This document shows, piece after piece, positions 36,355 to 44,652 of a stretch of 64,000 nucleotides of DNA. The notes under the pieces were generated by a model that was given only the letters and a program-made list of their open reading frames with translations, made no database searches and was not told the origin of the DNA. The translations under genes and the position numbers were made by a program. Position 1 is the stretch's first letter. Each line of letters begins with the position of its first letter. Source of the stretch: Betaproteobacteria bacterium (GTDB taxonomy: Bacteria > Pseudomonadota > Gammaproteobacteria > Burkholderiales > Rhodocyclaceae); NCBI GenBank assembly GCA_016703785.1, contig JADJBM010000008.1, positions 186,001 to 250,000 on the forward strand. Reading direction: 5' to 3'.

Positions 36355-38726
36355 TTGATGCAGACGGCGCGGATCTGCTTCATGTCGGTGATGCCCTGCA
36401 GCACCTTCTGAATGCCATCCATCTTCAGCGTAAGCATGCCTTCGTCGAGTCCCGTGGCGAGGATCTCGGCGACGCGGGCGTGTTCCTGGATCTGCTTCTT
36501 GATGGCATCCGATCCCACCAACAACTCGTGCAGGCCGACGCGGCCCTTGTAGCCAGTGTTGCCGCACTTGTCACAGCCGACCGGCTTGTAGAGCTTGAAC
36601 TGGCCCTTGTCATCAGCGTAGGTCTTCACCCAGTCCTTGTACACCGCCTCGTAGGCGGCCTTGGCGTCCTTCTTGAACACGGCGGTATTGAGCAGTTCCT
36701 CGCTGTACTCCGTGAGCAAGGCCTTCATCTCTTCCGGCGTCGGCGCGTAGGCCTTCTTGCACTCGCCGCACAGCCGCTTGCCCAGGCGCTGCGCGAGGAT
36801 GCCGAGCAGGGCGTCGGCAAAGTTGAACGGGTCCATGCCCATGTCGAGCAGACGGGTGATCGACTCGGGGGCGCTGTTGGTATGCAGCGTGGCGAACACC
36901 AGGTGGCCGGTCAGCGAGGCTTCGATGCCGATGGAGACGGTCTCCTTGTCGCGCATCTCGCCGACCATGATGATGTCCGGGTCGGCGCGCAGGAAGGCGC
37001 GCATGATGGTGGCGAAATCCAGTCCGGCCTTGCGGTTGATCTGCACCTGGCGCAGGCCCTTCTGCGTGATCTCGACCGGATCCTCGGCCGTCCAGATCTT
37101 GGTGTCCGGGGTGTTGAGGTGCTTCAGCACGGAATGCAGCGTCGTGGTCTTGCCGGAACCGGTCGGGCCGCAGACGAAGAACAGGCCGTAGGGCTTCTCC
37201 ACCACCGATTTCAGCCGATCGAGGTTGTGCGGCAGGATACCGAGCTTTTCCAGGGGGATCGGCTCGCCGGCGGCGAGGATGCGCATCACCACGTCCTCGA
37301 CGCCGCCGGCCGAGGGAATCGTCGCCACGCGCAGCTCGATGTCGACCGGACCGAATTTCTTGAACTTGATCTTGCCGTCCTGCGGCTTGCGCCGCTCGGA
37401 AATGTCCAGGTCGCACATGATCTTGAGGCGCGCCACCAGGGCATTACGGTAACTGGCCGGCACTTCGATATAGGGCGCCAGTGAGCCGTCCCTGCGGAAA
37501 CGGATCATGGTCTTGTCCTTGCCAGGACGCGGCTCGATATGGATGTCGGAAGCACCCTGCTGATAGGCATCGATGATGATCTTGTTGACCAGCTTGACCA
37601 GTTCGTTGTCGGCCGCCGCCGTCAGGTCTTCGCCGGTCAGCTCGCCGCCGCCCTCCTCGCCCTCGTCGAGGCCGGAGAGCAGATCGCCGACGGATTCGTA
37701 GTCTGCGGTGGCGCCGTAGAACTGGTCGAGGGACTGCTTGAATTCATGGATGGTGGTAACGCGGAAAACCAGCTTGCTTTTCGGAAAGACGTTATTGACG
37801 ATGCGCGAGCTCTTCACCTGCTCGGGGTCCATCGTCAGGATGACGATGCCTTCCTTGGTCTCTTCGATGGGCAGCCACTGGTTCTCTTCGACGTATTCCC
37901 GTTTCAGGTTGCGCAGCAGGTCCATCGGCTTGATGCGGTCCGACTTGAAGGACTCGTAGGGCACCCCGAAGAACTTGCCGAGGGCCTGGCCGATGGTGGC
38001 CAGCTTGACCTGGAACTCGTTCTGCAGCACTTCCTCGATGTCCTGACCCTTGCGGCGCGCCGAGCGCGTGGCGAGATCGAATTCCGCCGCGGAGAGCACG
38101 GCGTCGGCCACCAGGTGGTCGTATTTCGACTTGACGACATGGGTCGGCTTCTGCCGCTGGGCGAAGGCGATGGCGAGCGTTTCGCACAGACCCTTGGCGC
38201 CCTCCTCGGCCACCTGCGAGAAGGGTGCACCGGACTTGTTGTTGATGAGCTGGACGACGCCGAGCAATTCGCCGCTGCGGGCATCCGTGATCGGCGACAC
38301 CAGCATCTGCTTGGTGCGATAGCCCGTCCGCTTGTCGACCTCCTGCAGGAAACGCAGGCTGGGCGTGTGGGATTTCAGTTCCGCCTCGTCGTAGACGTCG
38401 CTGATGTTGGCCAGCTTCTTCGACAGGGCGACGAAGCCGGCAATGCTTTGGTCGGCGATGGGCAGCCTCAGGTCCTTGAACGAATTGAGGCCGGTCTTGA
38501 CCTTGGAAACAATGGAGGACTTGTCTTCGCTCAGCGAGTAGATGGTCAGCCGGTCGGCATTGAACAGCGTGCAGATGTCCTGCGACAGCTCGAGCATGAT
38601 CTCGTCGATGTTGGCCGTCGCATGGATCTTGTTGGTGACCGTCTGCAGGTTCTTGAAGAATGTCAGGCGGCTGGCAACGTCGCCCGCTCCACCTGCGTCC
38701 TGTGCCGTGCCAAGAACTGCACTCAT
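36351..38726 (-). CDS. GAF-MshEN-T2SSE secretion/pilus ATPase (GspE/PilB family)
   Basis: 791 residues, long for the family because of an N-terminal GAF domain (about 20-195: DRLTIYSLSEDKSSIVSKVK, GVVQLINNKSG). An MshEN/T2SSE-N domain follows (about 215-350), a fold that binds c-di-GMP in some relatives. The ATPase has Walker A CGPTGSGKTTTLHSVLKHL, Asp box AEDPVEITQKGLRQVQ, Walker B RADPDIIMVGEMRD, His box LTGHLVFATLHTN and a tetracysteine zinc site (CGEC and CDKC). No pilC-like or other secretion genes lie nearby, so it may serve the pilus of the adjacent pilin or a regulatory role. Confidence 0.85.
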   Translation of the reverse strand: MSAVLGTAQDAGGAGDVASRLTFFKNLQTVTNKIHATANIDEIMLELSQDICTLFNADRLTIYSLSEDKSSIVSKVKTGLNSFKDLRLPIADQSIAGFVALSKKLANISDVYDEAELKSHTPSLRFLQEVDKRTGYRTKQMLVSPITDARSGELLGVVQLINNKSGAPFSQVAEEGAKGLCETLAIAFAQRQKPTHVVKSKYDHLVADAVLSAAEFDLATRSARRKGQDIEEVLQNEFQVKLATIGQALGKFFGVPYESFKSDRIKPMDLLRNLKREYVEENQWLPIEETKEGIVILTMDPEQVKSSRIVNNVFPKSKLVFRVTTIHEFKQSLDQFYGATADYESVGDLLSGLDEGEEGGGELTGEDLTAAADNELVKLVNKIIIDAYQQGASDIHIEPRPGKDKTMIRFRRDGSLAPYIEVPASYRNALVARLKIMCDLDISERRKPQDGKIKFKKFGPVDIELRVATIPSAGGVEDVVMRILAAGEPIPLEKLGILPHNLDRLKSVVEKPYGLFFVCGPTGSGKTTTLHSVLKHLNTPDTKIWTAEDPVEITQKGLRQVQINRKAGLDFATIMRAFLRADPDIIMVGEMRDKETVSIGIEASLTGHLVFATLHTNSAPESITRLLDMGMDPFNFADALLGILAQRLGKRLCGECKKAYAPTPEEMKALLTEYSEELLNTAVFKKDAKAAYEAVYKDWVKTYADDKGQFKLYKPVGCDKCGNTGYKGRVGLHELLVGSDAIKKQIQEHARVAEILATGLDEGMLTLKMDGIQKVLQGITDMKQIRAVCIK

Positions 38727-38762
38727 TCCGGATCACCCCTTCGAGCCATAGGGAACCGCGCT

Positions 38763-39830
38763 TTATGCCGCATTGCTGCGGAGGCCACCTTCCAGCAGAT
38801 ACGCCTTGTAGCCGCGCTGGGAGAGCAGGAACGCCGCCGCCGAACTGCGCCGTCCGCTCTGACAATAAACAATATACTCCTTCCGCTGGTCTATCGACCC
38901 GAACAGGTTGCGGATCTCGTTGAGCGGAATATTGATGGCGCCCGGCAGTTTTTCCGAGTTGTACTCGGCCGGGAACCGCACATCCAGCCACACCGCCCCG
39001 CCTGCCACTTTCGCCTCGGCTTCCTGGCGTGATATGCGGTGCATCAGGGGCTCCTTCAGCAGCTCGACGAAATCGGCCTTCGCCAGCCGGAGCAGTACGC
39101 CGTCCGTTTTCATGGCAACATTGGCGTTGCGCCGGGCATTGGCCACCAGGGCTTCTTCGCCGAACGCATCGCCGCCCTTCAGTTCGGCCAGTTCGACGGC
39201 GCTGCCTCCGATCTGGCGCGACACGGTACAGCGGCCGCTCTCGATGACGAAGTAGTAATCGCCATCACCCCCCTCGCGAATGATCACCTCTCCGCGCATC
39301 GCCTTGATGCGCTCGAAGCGCATGAACAGGGCCTCGATGTTTGCCGGCGGCAAGCTGGAAAAGATGCCGTGCGTCAGATTCTCCGCCGCAAACATGCCCG
39401 ACAGGGTGCGCCAGTCCGTCTGGTCCATCGCATCCGGCGCTTTCTTCGACTGCGCAGCGGCCTGAGGAGCAGCCAGCTGATCCCACGTCAGCATGATGTC
39501 TAGCACTTCCTCGTCAAGGCGGATCAACTCGATATCGGTAATCGCCTTGGCGCCCGTCAGGGCAGGTTTGCGCTGATCAAGCGGCCGCACGGCGGCCTCC
39601 GTGCCGCCGACGAGGATTTCCGAACTCGAATCCGGATAGTCGAGCTTCAGCTCGCCCTTGACGAGGTAGACGGCTTGCCCCTGAAGACCCTTCAAGCGAA
39701 ACGGATCGAGGTTGCGGCTGATCTTTTCGAGATAACACATGCGTGAAATTTCGCGGAGACTGTCCGGCGAGAGCGCGTTCAGCGGCTCAAGCCTTCTCAA
39801 CACTTCCGTGGATGGAGAATTCATGTTCAT
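38763..39830 (-). CDS. Tandem cyclic-nucleotide-binding-like domains fused to rhodanese
   Basis: 355 residues. A first cNMP-binding-like beta-barrel (about 15-115) lacks obvious phosphate-binding residues. The second (about 165-275) has EVIIREGGDGDYYFVIESGR and a phosphate-binding-cassette-like GDAFGEEALVANARRNANVA. The C-terminus (about 283-350) is a rhodanese domain with VWLDVRFPAEYNSEKLPGAI and an active-site loop YCQSGRRSS containing the catalytic Cys. It lies just downstream of a cyclase and a cAMP phosphodiesterase, so it is a candidate cAMP reader that controls sulfur transfer or a redox output (inference). Confidence 0.78.
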   Translation of the reverse strand: MNMNSPSTEVLRRLEPLNALSPDSLREISRMCYLEKISRNLDPFRLKGLQGQAVYLVKGELKLDYPDSSSEILVGGTEAAVRPLDQRKPALTGAKAITDIELIRLDEEVLDIMLTWDQLAAPQAAAQSKKAPDAMDQTDWRTLSGMFAAENLTHGIFSSLPPANIEALFMRFERIKAMRGEVIIREGGDGDYYFVIESGRCTVSRQIGGSAVELAELKGGDAFGEEALVANARRNANVAMKTDGVLLRLAKADFVELLKEPLMHRISRQEAEAKVAGGAVWLDVRFPAEYNSEKLPGAINIPLNEIRNLFGSIDQRKEYIVYCQSGRRSSAAAFLLSQRGYKAYLLEGGLRSNAA

Positions 39831-39839
39831 CGGCAGACC

Positions 39840-40607
39840 CTACAAGTCGAACACTTGGTTGTTCTGCAGCATGCGGGGCTTGTATTCGCCGATGAACTCC
39901 TCGATTTCCTGCATGGTCAGCTCGATCTGCCCTGGCTTGAGATGGGTGATGTAGATTTCGGCCTCGCGCTGAAGCTTGAGCAGTTCGCCCTTCAGCATGT
40001 CGGGACAGAGGTGTTTCGAAGCAACCGCCAGCTGCCGCTCGCGATTGGAAAAGGCCGTTTCGATGATGAGATAGCGCAGGTTGCGGATCTTGTTGACGGC
40101 CTTCCACAATTCATCGCATACCGTCGTGTCACCGCTGAACACCAGGCTGCCCTTTCCGGAATCGATGCGATAGCCAACCGCCGGCACGGTGTGATTGGCC
40201 GGCAAGGGCGTGATCTCGCGGCCCTCCAGCTTGACCGCCTTGCCCGGCCTGGTTTCGGCATAGCGCATGAAGGGTTTCTCGCGATTGGGGATCTCGGCAA
40301 AATCGGGCCAGATGGCCCAATTGAAGATATGCGCCTGGATGATTTCCAGCGTGGCCTGGGTGGCATGGACGGTCAGGGGCTTGTTGCGCATGTCGCCCAC
40401 GGTGTCCACCATGAACGGCAGGCAGGCCACGTGGTCAAGGTGAGAATGCGTGATGAAGACATGATCTATCAGCGCGAGTTCAGCCAGCGACAGGTCGCCC
40501 ACACCGGTGCCCGCATCGATCAGGATGTCGTGGTCGACGAGCAGCGAAGTCGTTCGCAGATGCCTTCCACCAATACCGCCGCTACAGCCGAGAACTCTGA
40601 CCTTCAT
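39840..40607 (-). CDS. Metallo-beta-lactamase-fold cyclic nucleotide phosphodiesterase (class II-like)
   Basis: 255 residues. The metal-binding signature is VFITHSHLDHVACLPF, with later ligands in PANHTVPAVGYRI, FSGDTT and ITHLKPG. The segment LRYLIIETAFSNRERQLA matches the ETSF-type motif of class II cAMP phosphodiesterases. It begins 14 bases after the adenylate cyclase stop, supporting cAMP hydrolysis. ATG 40607 was chosen because the longer frame upstream reads only antisense-like Arg/Ser-rich sequence across the cyclase gene. Confidence 0.75.
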   Translation of the reverse strand: MKVRVLGCSGGIGGRHLRTTSLLVDHDILIDAGTGVGDLSLAELALIDHVFITHSHLDHVACLPFMVDTVGDMRNKPLTVHATQATLEIIQAHIFNWAIWPDFAEIPNREKPFMRYAETRPGKAVKLEGREITPLPANHTVPAVGYRIDSGKGSLVFSGDTTVCDELWKAVNKIRNLRYLIIETAFSNRERQLAVASKHLCPDMLKGELLKLQREAEIYITHLKPGQIELTMQEIEEFIGEYKPRMLQNNQVFDL

Positions 40608-40620
40608 GCGATGACTCTCT

Positions 40621-42852
40621 TCATTTTGTCTCGAACTTCCACACGCCTTTCCAGTCCGGCTCCGGCGGTTCCTTGCGCAAGTGCGCCACCCGTTCCATGT
40701 ACTTGCCGTACAAGCCGCGCTCGGGCGCCATGCGCGACAGGTTGAGTAGCGCGACTTCCGTCTGGTCCCACTCCTGCGCGCGATAGTGTCGCAGGGCCTG
40801 ATTCCACACCTTGAGCTCTTCCTGCAAGCCCTTCCCGACATCGCCTTCCAGGCCGATCGGCTCATAAATGGCGACCGGCTCCTCCTTGCCCTTGACCTGA
40901 ACACGGTCGACTTCTCGAAAGACGATATCCTTGATCGCCTTGCGCGTCCCGTCGCCGACCAGAATGCCGACGCCATACTGCTTGGTGACCCCCTCAAGCC
41001 GCGATCCCAGATTCACCGCATCCCCCATGACAGTATAGGCCTTGCGTACCGTCGATCCCATGTCGCCTACGGTCATTTCGCCCGTATTGACGCCCACGCC
41101 GATCCTGATTTCCGGCCAGCCCTTCGCCGTAAAGGTCTTGTTGACGGCCGGCAGGGCGGCCTGCATCTGCATGGCCGTGACGACCGCCTGCCGGGCATGC
41201 TGGGCGTCGGTCACGGGGGCGCCCCAAAAGGCCATGATGGCGTCCCCGATATATTTATCCAGAGTACCGCGGTTCCTGCGCACCACGTCGGTCATGGCCG
41301 ACAGGTACTCGTTCATCAAGCGGGTCAGCTCATCCGGTCCGAGACCTTCGGAAATCGTGGTGAAGCCGCGTATGTCGGAAAACAGCACGGTGAGTTCTGC
41401 CTTGCGGCCATCCATGCTGTAGGACTCCGGGTTGCGGCTCATCTCCTCGACCAGTTCGGGTGGCACATATTGGCCGAACAGTTCGGTGAATTGGCGCTTT
41501 GTCCTGGATTCGACGAAATAACCGTAGGACATGTTGAGGGCGAACAGGGCGAGCACCATCAGAATGCTCGACCCGAGCGGCAGCACCATGTTGCCGTAAT
41601 GCCAGAAGACGAGGTTCACCGTCAGGATGAACAGCAGCACCACTAGGGCGGCCAGGGTTGCCCGGAGCGGGGACAGCAGCGGCAGCAGCAGCACCATGAC
41701 CAGGCCGGCCAGCAGAAGAAGGACGACTTCGGCCCCCAGGATGTAGGGCGGCTTCAGCTTGATCGCGCCATCGAGCATGCCGGTAATCAGATTGGCGTGA
41801 ATTTCCACCCCGGGATAGGCTTCCCCGACCGGCGTGGCGCGCAAGTCGAGCAGTCCGGGTGCGGTCGTTCCAATGAGCGCGATTTTGCCCTTCAACTCGC
41901 CCGCCTTGACGCGATTGGCCATGATGTCGGCGATGGAATAGTATCGAAAGCTGCCTTGATAACCGCGGTAGGGAATCAGGGCAGCAACGTTTTCGTCCAC
42001 CGGAATCCGCATCGTGCCCCGAGCCGTCGGCAGGTCTATTGCCTCCATGCCCTGATAGCCCTTGTTGGAAAACCAGCGATCCTCCGGAAACCAGGGAACT
42101 ACTTTCGGCTGGCCGATCAGGGCGCGCACCATGGCCAGGGACAGGGCTTCGTAGTACGCGCCCTTGTATTCGGCCAGAAGGGGCACCCGTCGCGAGATGC
42201 CGTCGAAGTCGACCAGGGGATTGAAGTGTCCGCCGGACAGCGCCGCCTTCTGGAACTCGACCAGGTTGCCCCCATGGTTGGCCCAGACCGTGAAAGGGAT
42301 GGTCCGACCCGTGAAACTGCCCTCGGGTAGCACGGGTGGCGGTACGGCACCACTGGAGACACCATCGCCGCGCCCCGAGAAGTAATATCCGAGGAGAACC
42401 GGCCTGCCCTTGAGCGTTTCCGCAAAAAGTCCATCGTGGTCCAGTTTCGGGCGCAAGGATTGAAGGGCGGCCTGGAATTGGCCGCTGTCCTTCAGTTCGT
42501 TTCGGGCGAGCCCGTCAAGGACCTTCAGGCCGGAGCTTTCATCCGGTTCGGCAAAAACGACGTCGAATCCGAGCAGCGTAATGCCGTGCTCGTCGAATAG
42601 CTTTTTGACGAGTTGCGAAACGCGGTCCCGTCCCCACGGCCAGCGTCCGATTTCCCCCAGGGATTTTTCGTCGATATCGAGGATGACGACGCGCTCGTCC
42701 ACGCCCTGCGGCATGGTGAGTCGCACCTTGGTGTCGTAGATGATGGCGTCGAGACGGTTGATGAAACCGAACTGGTAGAACCGCGCGGCATGGCCAAGCA
42801 GAACCAGTAGAACCACGAACCCCAACGCGTACCTGACGATGTGCTGCTTCAA
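40621..42852 (-). CDS. CHASE2-class III adenylate cyclase
   Basis: 743 residues. An N-terminal membrane helix is followed by a large periplasmic CHASE2 domain (about 35-365, with VVILDIDEKSLGEIGRWPWG and LKGKIALIGTTAPGLLDLRA), three membrane helices (about 370-450) and a class III cyclase domain (about 490-690). Metal-binding aspartates are visible in TVLFSDIRGFTTISEGL and DKYIGDAIMAFWGAP; YTVMGDAVNLGSRLEG has the Asp and Asn expected for ATP use. CHASE2 is an extracytoplasmic sensor domain. First gene of a cyclase-phosphodiesterase-reader series. Confidence 0.9.
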   Translation of the reverse strand: MKQHIVRYALGFVVLLVLLGHAARFYQFGFINRLDAIIYDTKVRLTMPQGVDERVVILDIDEKSLGEIGRWPWGRDRVSQLVKKLFDEHGITLLGFDVVFAEPDESSGLKVLDGLARNELKDSGQFQAALQSLRPKLDHDGLFAETLKGRPVLLGYYFSGRGDGVSSGAVPPPVLPEGSFTGRTIPFTVWANHGGNLVEFQKAALSGGHFNPLVDFDGISRRVPLLAEYKGAYYEALSLAMVRALIGQPKVVPWFPEDRWFSNKGYQGMEAIDLPTARGTMRIPVDENVAALIPYRGYQGSFRYYSIADIMANRVKAGELKGKIALIGTTAPGLLDLRATPVGEAYPGVEIHANLITGMLDGAIKLKPPYILGAEVVLLLLAGLVMVLLLPLLSPLRATLAALVVLLFILTVNLVFWHYGNMVLPLGSSILMVLALFALNMSYGYFVESRTKRQFTELFGQYVPPELVEEMSRNPESYSMDGRKAELTVLFSDIRGFTTISEGLGPDELTRLMNEYLSAMTDVVRRNRGTLDKYIGDAIMAFWGAPVTDAQHARQAVVTAMQMQAALPAVNKTFTAKGWPEIRIGVGVNTGEMTVGDMGSTVRKAYTVMGDAVNLGSRLEGVTKQYGVGILVGDGTRKAIKDIVFREVDRVQVKGKEEPVAIYEPIGLEGDVGKGLQEELKVWNQALRHYRAQEWDQTEVALLNLSRMAPERGLYGKYMERVAHLRKEPPEPDWKGVWKFETK

Positions 42853-42963
42853 GACCGCCCCTCCAGAACTATCCCGCCGCTGGCAAGCTTATCGCCCGAC
42901 GCGTGGGGACGGTATGAACAAATTCACGCTACCGGGCCGAAGCTTCCAGCCGGTACGCCCGGC

Positions 42964-43722
42964 TCAGCCCTTGAAGAAAAACTCCATCTTCACCCCGGCC
43001 AGCTCGATGACGTCGTGATCCTTCAACTCGCGCGGATGCGTATCCAGCGCCGTCCCGTTGACGACCGGGTAATTGGCGCCTTCGACATGCGTAATGAAGT
43101 AGCCGTGCGGCCGGCGCGTGATGACGGCCACCTGTACGCCCGGCTTGCCCAGTGTGGTGAGGTTCTTGGTCAATTCCAGTTCCTTGCCGGCGTTGGCGCC
43201 GGTCAATATCTGGATGACGCCTGTCGGCATGGCCTGGGCCGGCGCCGCGGCAGCCGGCGCGGCCGCCATGGACGGGGGTGCCAGGCCGGTCTGCGTGTCG
43301 ACAGCCTTCATGCCGACCTGGGTGTCGATCATCGACGGAGTCTTGGCGGCCGCCTGCTCGGTCGTCTTCTTCATCAGGTCGGGGCGCAGCACCATCGTCT
43401 TCTCGAAGTCGGCGGCAGTCGTCTGCGAAGGCGTCTCGTTGATGTACTTGAGCTTGTACTTGCCCAATTCGATGACGTCGTTGTTCTGCAGGAAGTGCTT
43501 CTTGATCGGCTGGCCGTTCACGTAGGTGCCGTTGGTGCTGTTCAGGTCCTCGAGGAACGAATCGTTGAGGATCGTCACAATCACCGAATGTTCGCCGCTG
43601 ATGGCCAGATTGTCGATCTGGATATCATTGTGCGGCTTGCGCCCAAGTGTCGTCCGCTCCTTGGTGAGCGGAATTTCCTTGAGCACCAGGCCATCCATGC
43701 TGAGGATCAACTTAGCAGCCAT
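42964..43722 (-). CDS. Two-FHA-domain phosphothreonine reader protein
   Basis: 252 residues. The N-terminal FHA domain is canonical: TLGRKPHNDIQID, SGEHS and LNSTNGTYVNGQPIKK carry the phosphothreonine-contact residues. An Ala/Pro/Thr-rich linker (about 105-165) contains several threonines that could be phosphorylated. The C-terminal ~85 residues are a degenerate FHA domain (TTLGKPGVQVAVI, GTALDTHPRELKDHDVIEL) without the Ser-x-x-His core. It lies between a cyclase gene and a PP2C/kinase pair, so it probably binds a target of that kinase. Confidence 0.87.
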   Translation of the reverse strand: MAAKLILSMDGLVLKEIPLTKERTTLGRKPHNDIQIDNLAISGEHSVIVTILNDSFLEDLNSTNGTYVNGQPIKKHFLQNNDVIELGKYKLKYINETPSQTTAADFEKTMVLRPDLMKKTTEQAAAKTPSMIDTQVGMKAVDTQTGLAPPSMAAAPAAAAPAQAMPTGVIQILTGANAGKELELTKNLTTLGKPGVQVAVITRRPHGYFITHVEGANYPVVNGTALDTHPRELKDHDVIELAGVKMEFFFKG

Positions 43723-43742
43723 GTTGCTTCCTTCCCGTCAAA

Positions 43743-44567
43743 TCACTTGAACCATTGCAGCAGTCGCGCCCACCAGCTGCGCGCCGCCGGATATTCGCGC
43801 GCAATGCGCACCAGTATTACCGAAACATTATCCCGCCCGCCGCTGTCGTTGGCGGTCTGGACCAGTTGCGTTGCCGCCAGGTCGAGATTGGCCGATAGCG
43901 CCTGCAGGGTCAGCGCAATCTCCTCGTCCTCGACCATGTCGTTGAGCCCGTCGGAGCATAGCAGGTAGACATCCCCCGGCATCGTATCGTAATCGCGGAT
44001 TTCCGGCTCGACTGCCGGATCCACGCCCAAGGCGCGCGTCACCAGGTTCTTGTTCTGCGAATGGCGCGCTTCCTCGGCCGTAATCATGCCGCTGTCGATC
44101 TGCTCCTGCAACAGGGAGTGGTCGCGGGTAATTGCCTGGAATTCGTCGCCGCGCAGGCGGTAGAGCCGGGAATCGCCGATGTGCGCCACGGTCATCATGT
44201 TGTCGTAGAACAGGGCTACCACCAGCGTCGTGCCCATGCCGGCATACTGGGGCTGGCTCTGCGCCGCCTGGTAGATCGCGGTATTGGCGCGCGCGATCTC
44301 GGCCTCGAGGACGCCATGGGAATGCAGCTTCCCGGCAGCATCCAACTGGTGCGGGGCAATCTTCTGGAAGGCTTTCTCCAACTCGCTGCCCAGCAGCGTG
44401 GTGGCCATGCCGCTGGCCACCTCTCCGGCGTTGTATCCGCCCATCCCGTCGGCCAGAATGGCCATGCCCAGCGCGGCATTGTAGAAAACGGCGTCCTCGT
44501 TGTGCGAACGCACCATGCCCGGATCAGACCGGCTGACCATTTGCAGTGCCTGGCTGAGGTCAATCAT
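43743..44567 (-). CDS. PP2C-family Ser/Thr protein phosphatase (PppA/Stp-like)
   Basis: 274 residues. Metal-binding motifs are SRSDPGMVRSHNEDAVFY, AILADGMGGYNAGEVAS, TVAHIGDSRLYRLRG, LLCSDGLNDMVEDEE and a late GGRDNVSVIL. These are the complete PPM/PP2C set. The C-terminal RSWWARLLQWFK tail may touch the membrane. It lies between the kinase and FHA genes and is expected to reverse the kinase's phosphorylation. Confidence 0.92.
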   Translation of the reverse strand: MIDLSQALQMVSRSDPGMVRSHNEDAVFYNAALGMAILADGMGGYNAGEVASGMATTLLGSELEKAFQKIAPHQLDAAGKLHSHGVLEAEIARANTAIYQAAQSQPQYAGMGTTLVVALFYDNMMTVAHIGDSRLYRLRGDEFQAITRDHSLLQEQIDSGMITAEEARHSQNKNLVTRALGVDPAVEPEIRDYDTMPGDVYLLCSDGLNDMVEDEEIALTLQALSANLDLAATQLVQTANDSGGRDNVSVILVRIAREYPAARSWWARLLQWFK

Positions 44568-44652
44568 CTTGCCTCCCGCCGGGGCATCCCAAGCGTGTCA
44601 CGCGCCCCTGGGGGGGCGGCGAAGGAATGTGTGCGTGGGGATTCATAGGCTC

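Noticed and set aside
36480..39032. Long plus-strand frames opposite the T2SSE-like ATPase and rhodanese genes
   Set aside because: They are antisense to clearly recognised proteins and show the His/Gln/Arg/Leu-rich composition of reverse-complement GC-rich codons, with no family motifs.
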